From Phycisphaerales bacterium (GTDB taxonomy: Bacteria > Planctomycetota > Phycisphaerae > Phycisphaerales > UBA1924), in the NCBI GenBank assembly GCA_028279375.1, contig JANQNW010000012.1, positions 62,001 to 126,000 of the forward strand: a DNA stretch of 64,000 nt, written 5' to 3'. The stretch's first letter is position 1. Each line of letters opens with the position of its first letter. Under the pieces are notes generated by a model, which was not told the origin of the DNA, made no database searches, and was given only the letters and a program-made list of their open reading frames with translations. Below are positions 26,113-35,333 of the stretch, piece by piece. The translations under genes and the position numbers were made by a program.

Positions 26113-26811
26113 ATGCGTTTTCTAGTTTCTATTGCTGTTGTTGGCGCCGTCAGCCAGGTCTCGTTGGCGCAGGAGCACGTCGACGTGCTGCTGCTTCCGT
26201 CTGGCGACGGAACGAGCATCGTGACCGGCAGCTATGACGACGACACCATGATGCAGGTCGCCCCGAGCGAGCGCGTCTTCGGCGCCGAGTTCGGTGAGGC
26301 TGATCCGATGGACATGAACTTCGCGGATGAGCCCGGTTTCCAGTCCTTCGATCCGTCGTTCGACGGTCTCGACTGGGGCTTCGACATCGTTGACGCCGTG
26401 CGCGTCTGGGATGGCTCGGACTTCGACACCGTCTCGCCGCTCACGATGACGCTGGAGTTTGGCTTCAGCGTGACGTCGCCTGTCATGGCCGGCGGAACCA
26501 CGCCCGGATTCGATCTTCCGATCCCGGTCGGCGGTTTCCACGATCACCTCGACATCTTCCTCGACGCCCCGGATCAGACGGCGGCGCACGACGGCGTTTA
26601 CCTGCTGTCGCTCAATGCGCGCGTCACGGGCTTCAACAGCTCGGACACCTACTGGTTCGTGATGAATCGCGGGCTTGACGAAGAGGTGCATGACGCCGCG
26701 ATTGACTATGTCCGCGACGTGCTCGTGCCGACGCCGGGCGCCTTTGCGACCTTCGCGCTTGCCGGCGTGGTCTTCCACGGCCGTCGTCGTCGAGAGAGTG
26801 AGGCTTCGTAA
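26113..26811 (+). CDS. Surface protein with PEP-CTERM-like sorting tail, paralog 1
   Basis: 232 aa. Signal peptide (residues 1-20), then EHVDVLLL immediately at the mature N terminus, DEPGF (72-76), DAVRVWDGSDFD (94-105), GGFHDHLDIFL (140-150) and DGVYLLSLNARVTG. The end, VPTPGAFATFALAGVVFHGRRRR, is a short motif, a hydrophobic stretch and an Arg cluster, i.e. a PEP-CTERM-type sorting tail. The H-V-D start plus a central H-rich D-x-Y-L region recall the choice-of-anchor M family, but the match is by eye. RBS AAGGAGAG. TAATG overlap with its paralog. Confidence 0.72.
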   Translation: MRFLVSIAVVGAVSQVSLAQEHVDVLLLPSGDGTSIVTGSYDDDTMMQVAPSERVFGAEFGEADPMDMNFADEPGFQSFDPSFDGLDWGFDIVDAVRVWDGSDFDTVSPLTMTLEFGFSVTSPVMAGGTTPGFDLPIPVGGFHDHLDIFLDAPDQTAAHDGVYLLSLNARVTGFNSSDTYWFVMNRGLDEEVHDAAIDYVRDVLVPTPGAFATFALAGVVFHGRRRRESEAS

Positions 26812-27590
26812 TGAAGAGAACGCAGGCTCTCGCAATCGGGTTGTGCCTGAGTGTCGTCGGCGAAGCGCTCGCCGGCGGCTCGCTCCATGACGTCGACATC
26901 ATTCTCGCTGAGAGTGGAGATCAGGTCACGACATCGCGCGTGATCTCGGGCAACATGACCGAACCTGAGCATGTGTTCGTCGCTCAAGTTTTCGATCTCG
27001 CGGGCGTGTTCATCCTCGTGGATGATCCTGGATTCAACTCGCTGACTGGCGCCTTGCCGGCGTTGAGCGTCTGCGAGTGGGAGATTCTTGACGCGCTCCG
27101 CGTCTGGGATGGCTCGTCATTCGATGACATCTCCGGGTTCACGATCGAGTTCACGTTTGGGGCGCAGTCCGTCTTCTCGACGACGACGCCCCAGGTCTCG
27201 CCTGGGTCTATCGCGATGGCGGTCTCAGACATTGGAGATATCCACCATCATCCGCGCCAGTTCCTGGAGGACACGATCGAGGACGGCATCTATCTGATGC
27301 GATTCCGAATGTCGAACTCGGCAGTCATGAATCCATCTGATGATTTCTACATGGTCTATCCGTGGAACGCAGATCAAGCTGATGTCGACGCGGCAGTCGC
27401 CTATGTGCAGCATTCGCTTGTGGCGTGTCCCGGCGACCTCGATGGCGACGGCGCCGTCGGCGCGTCCGATCTGGCAAACGTGATCGGCGTGTGGAACAGC
27501 TCGGATCTGTCCGCGGACCTCGACCAGAATGGGGTTGTCGGCGCGGGCGATCTTGCGGATCTCATCGGAAGATGGGGCGCCTGTCCCTGA
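26811..27590 (+). CDS. Surface protein with C-terminal dockerin, paralog 2
   Basis: 259 aa. Same core as the preceding gene in identical register: LHDVDIIL after the signal peptide, VDDPGF (70-75), DALRVWDGSSFDD (94-106), DIHHHPRQFLED (143-154), DGIYLMRFRMS and DVDAAVAYVQ. Instead of a hydrophobic tail it ends in a dockerin pair (CPGDLDGDGAVGASDLAN, DLDQNGVVGAGDLADL) closing GRWGACP. Its ATG overlaps the stop of paralog 1 (TAATG), so the two are translated together. The shared His cluster could bind metal; function unknown. Confidence 0.75.
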   Translation: MKRTQALAIGLCLSVVGEALAGGSLHDVDIILAESGDQVTTSRVISGNMTEPEHVFVAQVFDLAGVFILVDDPGFNSLTGALPALSVCEWEILDALRVWDGSSFDDISGFTIEFTFGAQSVFSTTTPQVSPGSIAMAVSDIGDIHHHPRQFLEDTIEDGIYLMRFRMSNSAVMNPSDDFYMVYPWNADQADVDAAVAYVQHSLVACPGDLDGDGAVGASDLANVIGVWNSSDLSADLDQNGVVGAGDLADLIGRWGACP

Positions 27591-27613
27591 TTTCGCAATT
27601 GATACTGGCGGCG

Positions 27614-27646
27614 GATCGGGCCCTTCGATCACTCGGGGGCCCGGTC
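27614..27646 (+). terminator. Possible terminator after the surface-protein pair
   Basis: GATCGGGCCC and GGGCCCGGTC can pair (one wobble) with a 13-nt loop 23 bp after the stop. No T run follows, so termination would be weak or factor-assisted. Confidence 0.35.
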
Positions 27647-27667
27647 CTCCGCTAGAATCTTCCCTCC

Positions 27668-28669
27668 ATGGCTTGGCGGGACCAGCTGCGAGAGAGTCAC
27701 CGCTCTGACTTTGAAGGGCGGCGCGTGTGCGTGACCGGCGGCGCCGGATTCATCGGCGGTCACCTCGCCGAGACCCTGCTCGATCTCGGCGCCTCCATCG
27801 CCATCATTGACGACCTTTCGACCGGCAGCGCCGACGTCTGCGGCCAGATCGTCGAACGGGATCCGGCGCGCGTGGATTTCATCTACGGGTCGATTCTCGA
27901 TCCGCTTGCGCTTGACCAGGCGATCGATGGCGCCTCAGTCGTCTTCCATCTTGCGGCGGTGGCCTCTGTGGCCCAAAGTCTGGACGATCCGGATCGCACG
28001 TTCGCGGTGAACGCCAACGGCACGCTGCGAGTCGCGGAGTCATCGAGAATCGCCGGCGTCGAGAGACTCGTCTACGCCGCTTCGAGCAGCGCGTACGGAC
28101 AGGCGACGCCTCCGAATATCGAAACGCAGCCGCCGGTCTCGCTGTCGCCTTATGCCGCGAGCAAGCTTGCGGGAGAGCAGATTCTCACGAGCTGGGCCGC
28201 GTCACGAGACCTGCCGGGTGTGTCGCTCCGGTTCTTTAACATCTTTGGCGATCGTCAGTCAGCTGAGAGCGCGTACGCGGCAGTCATCCCTATCTTCGCA
28301 GATTGCCTCGCGAAGAATGAGCCGCTGCCGGTTCACGGCGACGGCGAGCAGACGCGAGACTTCACGCACGTCGCCAACGCCATCGACGCCCTGCTTCGAG
28401 CGGGCGTGCGTGAGCTGCCTGCGGACGGCAGGCCCATCAATGTCGGATGCGGGCACGGGGTGCGGGTGCTGGACCTGGCGAATCTTCTTGCATCGATCAT
28501 GGGCATCGAGGCCGCTCAGCTGACTTTTGAGCCTGAACGCCCTGGCGATGTGCGTGATTCGTGGGCTGATCTGACCCGCGCTCGTGAGATCCTCGGGTAT
28601 GAGCCTCTGCTTGATCTCGACGCCGGTCTCGCATCTCTCGCGGCCGCGCTGAAGCCGGACACGGTCTGA
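27668..28669 (+). CDS. NAD-dependent sugar-nucleotide epimerase/dehydratase (WbpP/GalE-like)
   Basis: 333 aa extended SDR. CVTGGAGFIGGHLAETLLDLG binds NAD; YAASSSAYG and YAASKLAGE supply the Ser and the Tyr/Lys catalytic pair; RFFNIFGDRQ and HGDGEQTRDFTHV are the substrate-side motifs of UDP-hexose(NAc) 4-epimerases. It probably makes an activated sugar for envelope polysaccharide in the cytoplasm; the exact substrate cannot be read from sequence. It lies just before, but is functionally unlike, the BatA/vWA operon. Confidence 0.88.
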   Translation: MAWRDQLRESHRSDFEGRRVCVTGGAGFIGGHLAETLLDLGASIAIIDDLSTGSADVCGQIVERDPARVDFIYGSILDPLALDQAIDGASVVFHLAAVASVAQSLDDPDRTFAVNANGTLRVAESSRIAGVERLVYAASSSAYGQATPPNIETQPPVSLSPYAASKLAGEQILTSWAASRDLPGVSLRFFNIFGDRQSAESAYAAVIPIFADCLAKNEPLPVHGDGEQTRDFTHVANAIDALLRAGVRELPADGRPINVGCGHGVRVLDLANLLASIMGIEAAQLTFEPERPGDVRDSWADLTRAREILGYEPLLDLDAGLASLAAALKPDTV

Positions 28670-28728
28670 TTGAACAAAGTGAGGTGCTTTGACGTCACCA
28701 GCGTCGTCGGACCGCATATCACTGAGAG

Positions 28729-30876
28729 ATGATGTCACTCGCGTTTCTTTCCGGCGTGTCGCTCGCATGGCTCCTGGCCGGCGCGGCCGCCTGTGTCCTA
28801 CCGGTGCTCGCGCATTTGCGATCGAAGCGCGTACGGACAATCGTCGAGTTTCCAGCGATGCAGTTCATCGCGAAGGCGCTGGCGACGGCGAACCGAGGCA
28901 GGCGCCTGCGGCGCTGGATTCTCCTGGCGCTCCGGCTGCTTGCGGTGACGCTGATCGCGCTCGCATTCGACCGACCCACATGGGTGTCTTCATCTCGGGC
29001 AAGCGACGGATACGACGAGGTCGTCTTCGTCGTCGACGCCAGCGCTTCGATGACGCGCGTCCACGCGGGGCGGACGCTCTTCGAGCGAGCGATGGGTCTC
29101 GCGCGCAACGAGCTTCGAGCACTCGACGCGGCGACAGTTCGCGCAGGTGTCGTCTTCGACCGGAGAACTCCGCGCTCGATCCTGCCGGTCGTCACGGCGA
29201 ATCTGGCGGCGCTCGACGAGGGGCTCGAACTGGCGTCGCCGACACTCGAACGCTCGGATCTTCTCGAGGCGATCCAACTCGCGTCTTCGTTGCCATCAAC
29301 TCGTCGAGAGACTGACGAGATGTCGGCGTCGTCGAATCGAAGGATCGTCGTCGTGTCGGATTTCCAGGGCGCCGAGATTGCCGCGCTGAAGGCCGAACTC
29401 GCCAGTGTCGCAGCGCGTGTCGAGTTCGCGCCCGTCGGCGTCGATGCGCCTCGATCGAATCTGAGTGTTCGATTCCTCGGTTCGGCGCCGGCGTCTCCGA
29501 TTGTCGGGGCGCCTGCCACGATCTCTTTCGAGGTCGCAAACCATGGTGTTGAGCACGGTGTCGGATCGTTCGAGCTCCTGATTCAGGACGACTCGGTCAG
29601 CGCCGGCGCTGAGATGCTCGGGCCTGGTGAGGTCGCACGGGTCTCGGTAGAGACGATCTTCGATTCCCCGGGCGACTACGCCGTTGAGTTGCGTCTGACG
29701 GAAGACATGGCGCCGTATGACGACGCGGCGTACGGCGTTATACATGTCGAGGACGTGCGCCGAGTCGGCATGCTGACAACGGACCCAGAAAGGGATGAGG
29801 CGCGTTCCTCTTTCTACATCGAGCAGGCGCTTGCCGCCTCGCCGGCGATCTCGATCGAGCGCCTCGACCCTCTGGATCTGGAGTCATGGGCGTCGGAGCA
29901 TCCGGTCGTCGTCGTCGGGCTGGCTGGATTCGAACGATCTCACCTTATTGATGCGCTCATTCGCCGCCACGCGTCTGGCGGCGCCACACTCTGGATTCTC
30001 GACTCTGAATCAGTGAATCGCCTCTACGCCGAGATCGCAGCGCGGACGGGCGACATGCCGACGACGCCCGAGGGCGCACTGCTTGTTCGAGGCCGCGAGC
30101 GCGGAATCCGCGCATCCGAGCTGGATCTTCGCGCTTTTCCGACACGCGCTCTCGAAGGGCGTGCGGGGGACGCGCTCCGCGGAGTTGAGTTCAGCGCCAT
30201 CGCTCCTGCGTCGCTGAGTCTGAACGGGCGATCGATGTGGACTCTTGAAGATGGGCGCCCACTGATCACGCGCTCGATCAACTGTCAAGGAACGACGATC
30301 GCCGTGCACGCAGATCTCTCGCCGCGTCATTCCGATCTTGTGAGGTCACCCGTCTTTCCAGTGCTGATGCTGGAGCTCATGCGCTCGCTCACCGAGACGG
30401 AAATGGCGAGTCGGGATGTCCTTATCGGTGAGTCCCTCGGTATCGCAGTCCAAGGGCCTTCGTCCTTCGTGCCTCCTGCGATCGTGGAAACCGGCGAGCG
30501 CGTCGGCTCGCGGCGCGTTGGTTCGCGCCTGAGACTCCTCGTTGAGTCTCCGGCCAATCCGGGCCATGTGATCGTGCGCGATTCGAGCGGCGTCGATCTG
30601 GCCACGTTCGCGGCGAACGTCGATCACAGCGAGAGTGATCTCGAGTCGCCTTCGATTGAGGAACTGGCTGCTCTTGAATCGGACATGGCGTCATCGCACT
30701 CGACGGATTCGGATTTCGCGCCGACCGAGGACGCAGTGGCGACCGGCGTCATGCGCACACAGTCGATTCAGCTCTGGCCGTCGCTGATCCTCGCCGGGAT
30801 CTTCGTTCTTGCCATCGAATCGCTCATCGCCGGTCGCGGCAGACACATGGGCCTCGTCGCGAGGACTGCGTCATGA
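28729..30876 (+). CDS. BatA-domain and vWA-domain membrane protein
   Basis: 715 aa. The first 85 residues form the BatA double-membrane module (LAWLLAGAAACVLPVLAHLR and WILLALRLLAVTLIALAFDRP). A vWA domain follows with metal site VVDASASM (residues about 102-108). The rest is a periplasmic beta-rich region, ending in a final membrane helix (LWPSLILAGIFVLAIESL). Homologues lie in Bacteroidetes and Planctomycetes operons downstream of a MoxR ATPase and DUF58 protein and are thought to scaffold envelope protein assembly. It overlaps the next gene by ATGA. Confidence 0.85.
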   Translation: MMSLAFLSGVSLAWLLAGAAACVLPVLAHLRSKRVRTIVEFPAMQFIAKALATANRGRRLRRWILLALRLLAVTLIALAFDRPTWVSSSRASDGYDEVVFVVDASASMTRVHAGRTLFERAMGLARNELRALDAATVRAGVVFDRRTPRSILPVVTANLAALDEGLELASPTLERSDLLEAIQLASSLPSTRRETDEMSASSNRRIVVVSDFQGAEIAALKAELASVAARVEFAPVGVDAPRSNLSVRFLGSAPASPIVGAPATISFEVANHGVEHGVGSFELLIQDDSVSAGAEMLGPGEVARVSVETIFDSPGDYAVELRLTEDMAPYDDAAYGVIHVEDVRRVGMLTTDPERDEARSSFYIEQALAASPAISIERLDPLDLESWASEHPVVVVGLAGFERSHLIDALIRRHASGGATLWILDSESVNRLYAEIAARTGDMPTTPEGALLVRGRERGIRASELDLRAFPTRALEGRAGDALRGVEFSAIAPASLSLNGRSMWTLEDGRPLITRSINCQGTTIAVHADLSPRHSDLVRSPVFPVLMLELMRSLTETEMASRDVLIGESLGIAVQGPSSFVPPAIVETGERVGSRRVGSRLRLLVESPANPGHVIVRDSSGVDLATFAANVDHSESDLESPSIEELAALESDMASSHSTDSDFAPTEDAVATGVMRTQSIQLWPSLILAGIFVLAIESLIAGRGRHMGLVARTAS

Positions 30877-33173
30877 GCGACTTCAGCCTCGACTGGGGGC
30901 TCCATCCCGGCGTCATCGCGCTCGCGCTTCTCTGTGCGGTGGTCATCTGCGCTCGCAGAGCCTTTCCCATCAACGCTCCGGTCCTCGGTGCGCTCCGCGT
31001 CTGCGCATTCCTCGCGCTCGGTGCGATTCTCCTTGGTCCGTCGATTCGCTCGCCGCGAGAGAACGTCGCTGGGCGTCCGTCGGTTGTCCTGTTGATCGAC
31101 GACTCATTGTCGATGTGCACGCCTGACGTCGAAGGGGCGACCGACCAGGTCAGGCGCATTGATTCGCTTCATGAACTCTGGCTCGAGCCGAATGCTCTCG
31201 CGCAACTGCAGCGCAGGAGCGACTTGCAGCTCGCGCTTGTCGGCGAGAAGACGCGCCCTGTCAGCGGCGTAAGAGCAGCGAACTCCAACCCGGAGGGCGC
31301 GCGATCGCGTCTCGCTTCTGCAGTTCGTGAGAAACTCCTTTCCGGGGACGACAGGTCGCCGTCGCACCTCGTGCTCCTGAGTGACGGTGTCGATACGGAT
31401 GACCCATCCGGAATGGGACTCCTGACGGCGGCGGACATCGCGTTGAGTGAAGGAGTTCATGTTCACACGGCGACATTCGGCGACGAGTCGAGCGCTCGGA
31501 ATGTCGCGATCTTCCTCCGACCGGACGTGGGCACGATTCTCGCCGGTGACCAGGTCGCCCTCCGTGCGCGCGTCGCCCAGAACGGATTCGACGGCTGGCC
31601 GGCGCGCGTCACGATTCGCCGGCAGCCGAACGCTGAGCTGGTGCATCAGGAGGAGATTCAACTGGGAGGCCCCATCGAACTCGCCATTCGCGTGCGCCCT
31701 GAAGCGCGCTGGAGCGGCGCTGATGACCTCTCCATCGTGACATATGAGGCGTCTATCGAGTCGCTCGAAGGCGAGGCGACCTATGAGGACAATCGCGCGA
31801 CGGCGCATGTCCAGGTCACGCGCGATCGAATACGCGTGGCCCTCTTCGAGAATCGACCGAGTTGGGAATCCCGATTCTTCAGCGCGTCCCTTCGCGCCGA
31901 TCGGCGTGTCGAACTCACGACGGTGTTCGGCGTTGGACGCCAGCGGGAGATCGTGCACCGATACAACCCAGGACCGGCAGGAGGAGGATCGGAGGAGCGC
32001 ATCGATTCATTCGCCGAGCGTGAACTCGACGACTATGACGTCATCGTGCTGGGTCGAGGCTGCGAGCGTTGGTTCGGAGGCGCGCGCGCGTCTGCATTGC
32101 GCAGCTTCGTCGTGGACCGCGGGGGCGCACTTATCCTCCTGCGCGGAAATCCCGTGGAGATCGAGTCGCCAGCCGGCTCCATGACGGATGCGCTTCTCCT
32201 TGAGGCCGCGATCAACGACCTCGCTCCTGTGCATTGGGTCGATCGAGACGAGCGCAGCGCACGTTCGGTCGTCGCGACGCCGGAGGGCGCGGTCAGCGGA
32301 CTTCTTGGCGGAGATCCTTGGGAAACCGCAAGCGCACTCGAGGGCATGCCCGAGATGCTCGGCGCCACCCGAGTCGACCGCGAAAAGGGGCTCTCAGTCG
32401 TCTGGCTTCGCCAGCGCGACGGCGTCGCCGTTGGATTCGGCGCTGATGACGGAGCGCCGGCGCTGGCGCACATGCAGGTCGGACGCGGACGTGTCATGAG
32501 CGTATTGACGAGCGGATTCTGGCGTTGGGCATTTCAGCCCGATGCGTTCAGCGGCCGTCGCGATCTTTATCGCGCCTTCTGGGGACGGACGGTTGCATGG
32601 CTGGCGACCGGTGGCGAGTTCCTGCCCGGGCAGCGCCTGAGTGTCGCCGTTGAGCCTACGATCGCGGCGCCTGGCGACGTCATTACGGTTTCAGTGCGCC
32701 AGCGCTACTTTGAATCCGGCGCGTCTCTCCCGACCCTCTCGGTGCTCACTCCTGGGGGTGGTCGATTGGCGCCGGCACTCCGTCGCGAAGATCCCCTCTC
32801 GAATGAGTTCATCGCGCGGTTCAAGCCTGAGGAGGAAGGGGTCTACGAGGTTGTCTCCGAGCGATCAGCAGAGTCGGAGGCCAAGGCGTCGGCGCGCGCC
32901 GTGACGCAGTTGGTCGTTCGAGAAGACCGAACTGAGATCCTCGATGTCGCCGCCCGCCGAAGCGTCATGCGCGAGATCGCGCGCCGCACCGGCGGCGCCA
33001 TTCTCGATGGCCTCGGACCTGAGTCGCTCATCGAAGCGCTCGAGCAGGCGACATATGATCAATCGCCGACCGTACGTCTCGAGCCGGTCTGGGATCGCTG
33101 GTGGATCTTCACGATCATCGTGGGCCTCCTCGGAACGGAGTGGTTGCTCAGGCGGCGCGAGGGACTGCTGTAG
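30873..33173 (+). CDS. vWA-like membrane protein (766 aa)
   Basis: Two N-terminal transmembrane helices (VIALALLCAVVICARRAF and LRVCAFLALGAILLG), then SVVLLIDDSLSM with an intact D-x-S-x-S site (residues 76-80). The middle includes a glutamine-amidotransferase-like fold segment (DYDVIVLGRGCERWFGG) common in this family, and the final helix (WWIFTIIVGLLGTEWLLRRREG) anchors the C terminus. Partner of the BatA-type gene with which it overlaps by 4 bp; the next gene begins on the very next base after its stop. Confidence 0.8.
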   Translation: MSDFSLDWGLHPGVIALALLCAVVICARRAFPINAPVLGALRVCAFLALGAILLGPSIRSPRENVAGRPSVVLLIDDSLSMCTPDVEGATDQVRRIDSLHELWLEPNALAQLQRRSDLQLALVGEKTRPVSGVRAANSNPEGARSRLASAVREKLLSGDDRSPSHLVLLSDGVDTDDPSGMGLLTAADIALSEGVHVHTATFGDESSARNVAIFLRPDVGTILAGDQVALRARVAQNGFDGWPARVTIRRQPNAELVHQEEIQLGGPIELAIRVRPEARWSGADDLSIVTYEASIESLEGEATYEDNRATAHVQVTRDRIRVALFENRPSWESRFFSASLRADRRVELTTVFGVGRQREIVHRYNPGPAGGGSEERIDSFAERELDDYDVIVLGRGCERWFGGARASALRSFVVDRGGALILLRGNPVEIESPAGSMTDALLLEAAINDLAPVHWVDRDERSARSVVATPEGAVSGLLGGDPWETASALEGMPEMLGATRVDREKGLSVVWLRQRDGVAVGFGADDGAPALAHMQVGRGRVMSVLTSGFWRWAFQPDAFSGRRDLYRAFWGRTVAWLATGGEFLPGQRLSVAVEPTIAAPGDVITVSVRQRYFESGASLPTLSVLTPGGGRLAPALRREDPLSNEFIARFKPEEEGVYEVVSERSAESEAKASARAVTQLVVREDRTEILDVAARRSVMREIARRTGGAILDGLGPESLIEALEQATYDQSPTVRLEPVWDRWWIFTIIVGLLGTEWLLRRREGLL

Positions 33174-35333
33174 ATGCCGAACAAGCCCTATGACATGTCG
33201 ACCTCGGATCCGATGGTCGAGGTTCGCGACGCGGCCGAAAGGGTGCGGTCGCTCGTCCGGCGCGCACGCTTCCGAGATGGCGTCGCAATCCGGACCGTCC
33301 GCGCGACTCCTCGTGCCACATGGGTCTTGCTCTTCCTCCCCGGCGCCTTTCTCATTGACGCCCTTGCGCCAATGCCCGCGAGCGCGCGTCTCTGCATTCT
33401 GATTGTGAGTCTCGCCATCGTCGGCTGGTCGCTGTGGGCGCTCGTGTCGCCTTGCAGGCGTTCACAGCGCACGCTCATGTCCTACGCAGTGCGCCTCGAA
33501 TCGGCCTCCAGCGAATCAGACGGTGCATTGACCAATACAATTCAGTTCGCGCAGGACGCCTGTGAGCGAGGTGGCGACGACGATATTACGCGGGCGCTCG
33601 AGCGACGCGCGGTTCTGCGGGGCGCTTCGAGAGTTCGCGAATCAAGCGACTGGTCGCTGCCCGGCTCCGGGTCGTGGAAAAAGCGCGTCGCGATGTTCGC
33701 TGTCGCACTGAGTGCGATCGCGCTGTTGGCGGCGTTCGCGCCGCGCCTCGTGGCGATGGAGGCGAATCGGTTCCTCGATCCGATGGGGCCGCATCCCGCG
33801 TGGTCGGCGACGAGGTTTGATGTGTCGGTCGAGCCTGACGAGATCTGGCGCGGCGATGACTTGAAGGTCCACGCGCGACTCTCGGGCAGGACCGCGGACA
33901 TGCTCGAGCTGGTGCTGCTTGATTCTCAGTTCCAGACAGTAGATCGCATCGCGATGCATCACGTGGAGACGAGCGACGCCGATGACCTGTCAAGAGCATT
34001 CATCGCGACGCTCCGAGGAGTCACGGACTCAGTGCGATTCGCGCTCGAGACTGATGAAGCACGCAGCGTCGTGTACGAACTGCCCGTGCGACCGAGGTTG
34101 CGTTTGTCGAGTCTTCGAATCGTGATCGAACCTCCTGCATACACCGGATGGGAGACGCGGTCATTCAGTCTCGGCAAGAACTCCGCCGGAGCGACGAAGG
34201 CTCTCCAGGGCTCGCGCGTCTCAGTTGCTCTGCGGGGGGACGCCGCGATCGCCGGCGTTGACCAGAAGGGTCTCGAACGGGTCGTCGTCGAAGGCAGGGA
34301 TCTGCTCGGTGTCGTTGATCTTCTCGAGTCCGGTGCGCGGGAAATAGCGCTGGCGCCATATGGATCCGATGGTGGTCAACTCGAGTCGCCAGTGGAGCTG
34401 ACGATCGATGTGGTGCGGGATCAGCCGCCGGAGTTGTTCATCAACGCGCCGGCGCCGCCGGGGACGACGGTCTTTCTGCTCGAGGGGGCGACGGCGCTCG
34501 CGTCGGCGTCCGGTGTCGACGCGATCGGACTCACGGCGATCGGCAGTGAACTGCTTCCGAAACCCGCCGACCAAGGTGGTCAGCAGTCAGGCGCCGCGAG
34601 CGTCGATCTCAGGCAGACTGATGAACCTCGCGCGACATACCAGCGCATCATCGACCCGGGCTCGATGAATCTCGTCGCCGGTGACTCTCTCGAGCTTCGT
34701 TTCTTCGCCGCTGATGGCAGGCCGACGCGATTCGGAGGTCCGCAGCGCGTCGAGACGAATCCGATCACAATAGAGATCGTGGACGCCCAGACCATGCGCG
34801 AGGAAATGGCGCAAAGAGGCATGTCCCTTGATCACGAGGAGCTCTCAGCCGCCGGCCTTTGCGACGCCGAGCAGCCCGCTGTCTCCGATGAACCATGCGA
34901 GATCTGTGAGCGCGCGGGCGCGACCGAGCCGGGAGAATCGAATGACAGATCGGAAGGAAGGTCCGACGGGGCCAGGTTCTACGGTCTGGAGGGTGAGATT
35001 GAGCCATCTGGAATCGGCGACGGCGCGGAGGGCTCAGGCTCTCAGCAGGGAAGCGGATCAGGCGATGTGGCGATCGATGGCGAGTCGTCGATCATGGAGA
35101 ATCCCAACATCGAAGAGCAGACCTCGTCCGAGGTGGTGCTCCGAGTAGAGAGGGACGACGAGTCGGCCGTCGATGTGGCTTCCGATTTTCAGATCGACGG
35201 CGTGGCGGGCGCGTCGTTCGACGTGGTTCCTCCGAGTTACCGAGCGATGGTGAGCGAGTATTTCATACGCGTCGCGAATCAAGCCGCTGCGCCTGGCGAC
35301 GGCTGGCGTGAAGACGAGGTGTCAAATGAGTAA
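33174..35333 (+). CDS. DUF4175-like membrane protein (719 aa)
   Basis: Two transmembrane helices near residues 43-85 and a third near 165-185 precede a long extracytoplasmic beta region. The last 150 residues are disordered: CDAEQPAVSDEPCEICERAG, then Gly/Ser/Asp/Glu-rich sequence. Position between the vWA and DUF4159 genes and the N-terminal topology match the DUF4175-type member of planctomycete vWA operons. Start immediately after the previous stop (TAGATG); it overlaps the DUF4159 start by 8 bp. Confidence 0.65.
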   Translation: MPNKPYDMSTSDPMVEVRDAAERVRSLVRRARFRDGVAIRTVRATPRATWVLLFLPGAFLIDALAPMPASARLCILIVSLAIVGWSLWALVSPCRRSQRTLMSYAVRLESASSESDGALTNTIQFAQDACERGGDDDITRALERRAVLRGASRVRESSDWSLPGSGSWKKRVAMFAVALSAIALLAAFAPRLVAMEANRFLDPMGPHPAWSATRFDVSVEPDEIWRGDDLKVHARLSGRTADMLELVLLDSQFQTVDRIAMHHVETSDADDLSRAFIATLRGVTDSVRFALETDEARSVVYELPVRPRLRLSSLRIVIEPPAYTGWETRSFSLGKNSAGATKALQGSRVSVALRGDAAIAGVDQKGLERVVVEGRDLLGVVDLLESGAREIALAPYGSDGGQLESPVELTIDVVRDQPPELFINAPAPPGTTVFLLEGATALASASGVDAIGLTAIGSELLPKPADQGGQQSGAASVDLRQTDEPRATYQRIIDPGSMNLVAGDSLELRFFAADGRPTRFGGPQRVETNPITIEIVDAQTMREEMAQRGMSLDHEELSAAGLCDAEQPAVSDEPCEICERAGATEPGESNDRSEGRSDGARFYGLEGEIEPSGIGDGAEGSGSQQGSGSGDVAIDGESSIMENPNIEEQTSSEVVLRVERDDESAVDVASDFQIDGVAGASFDVVPPSYRAMVSEYFIRVANQAAAPGDGWREDEVSNE

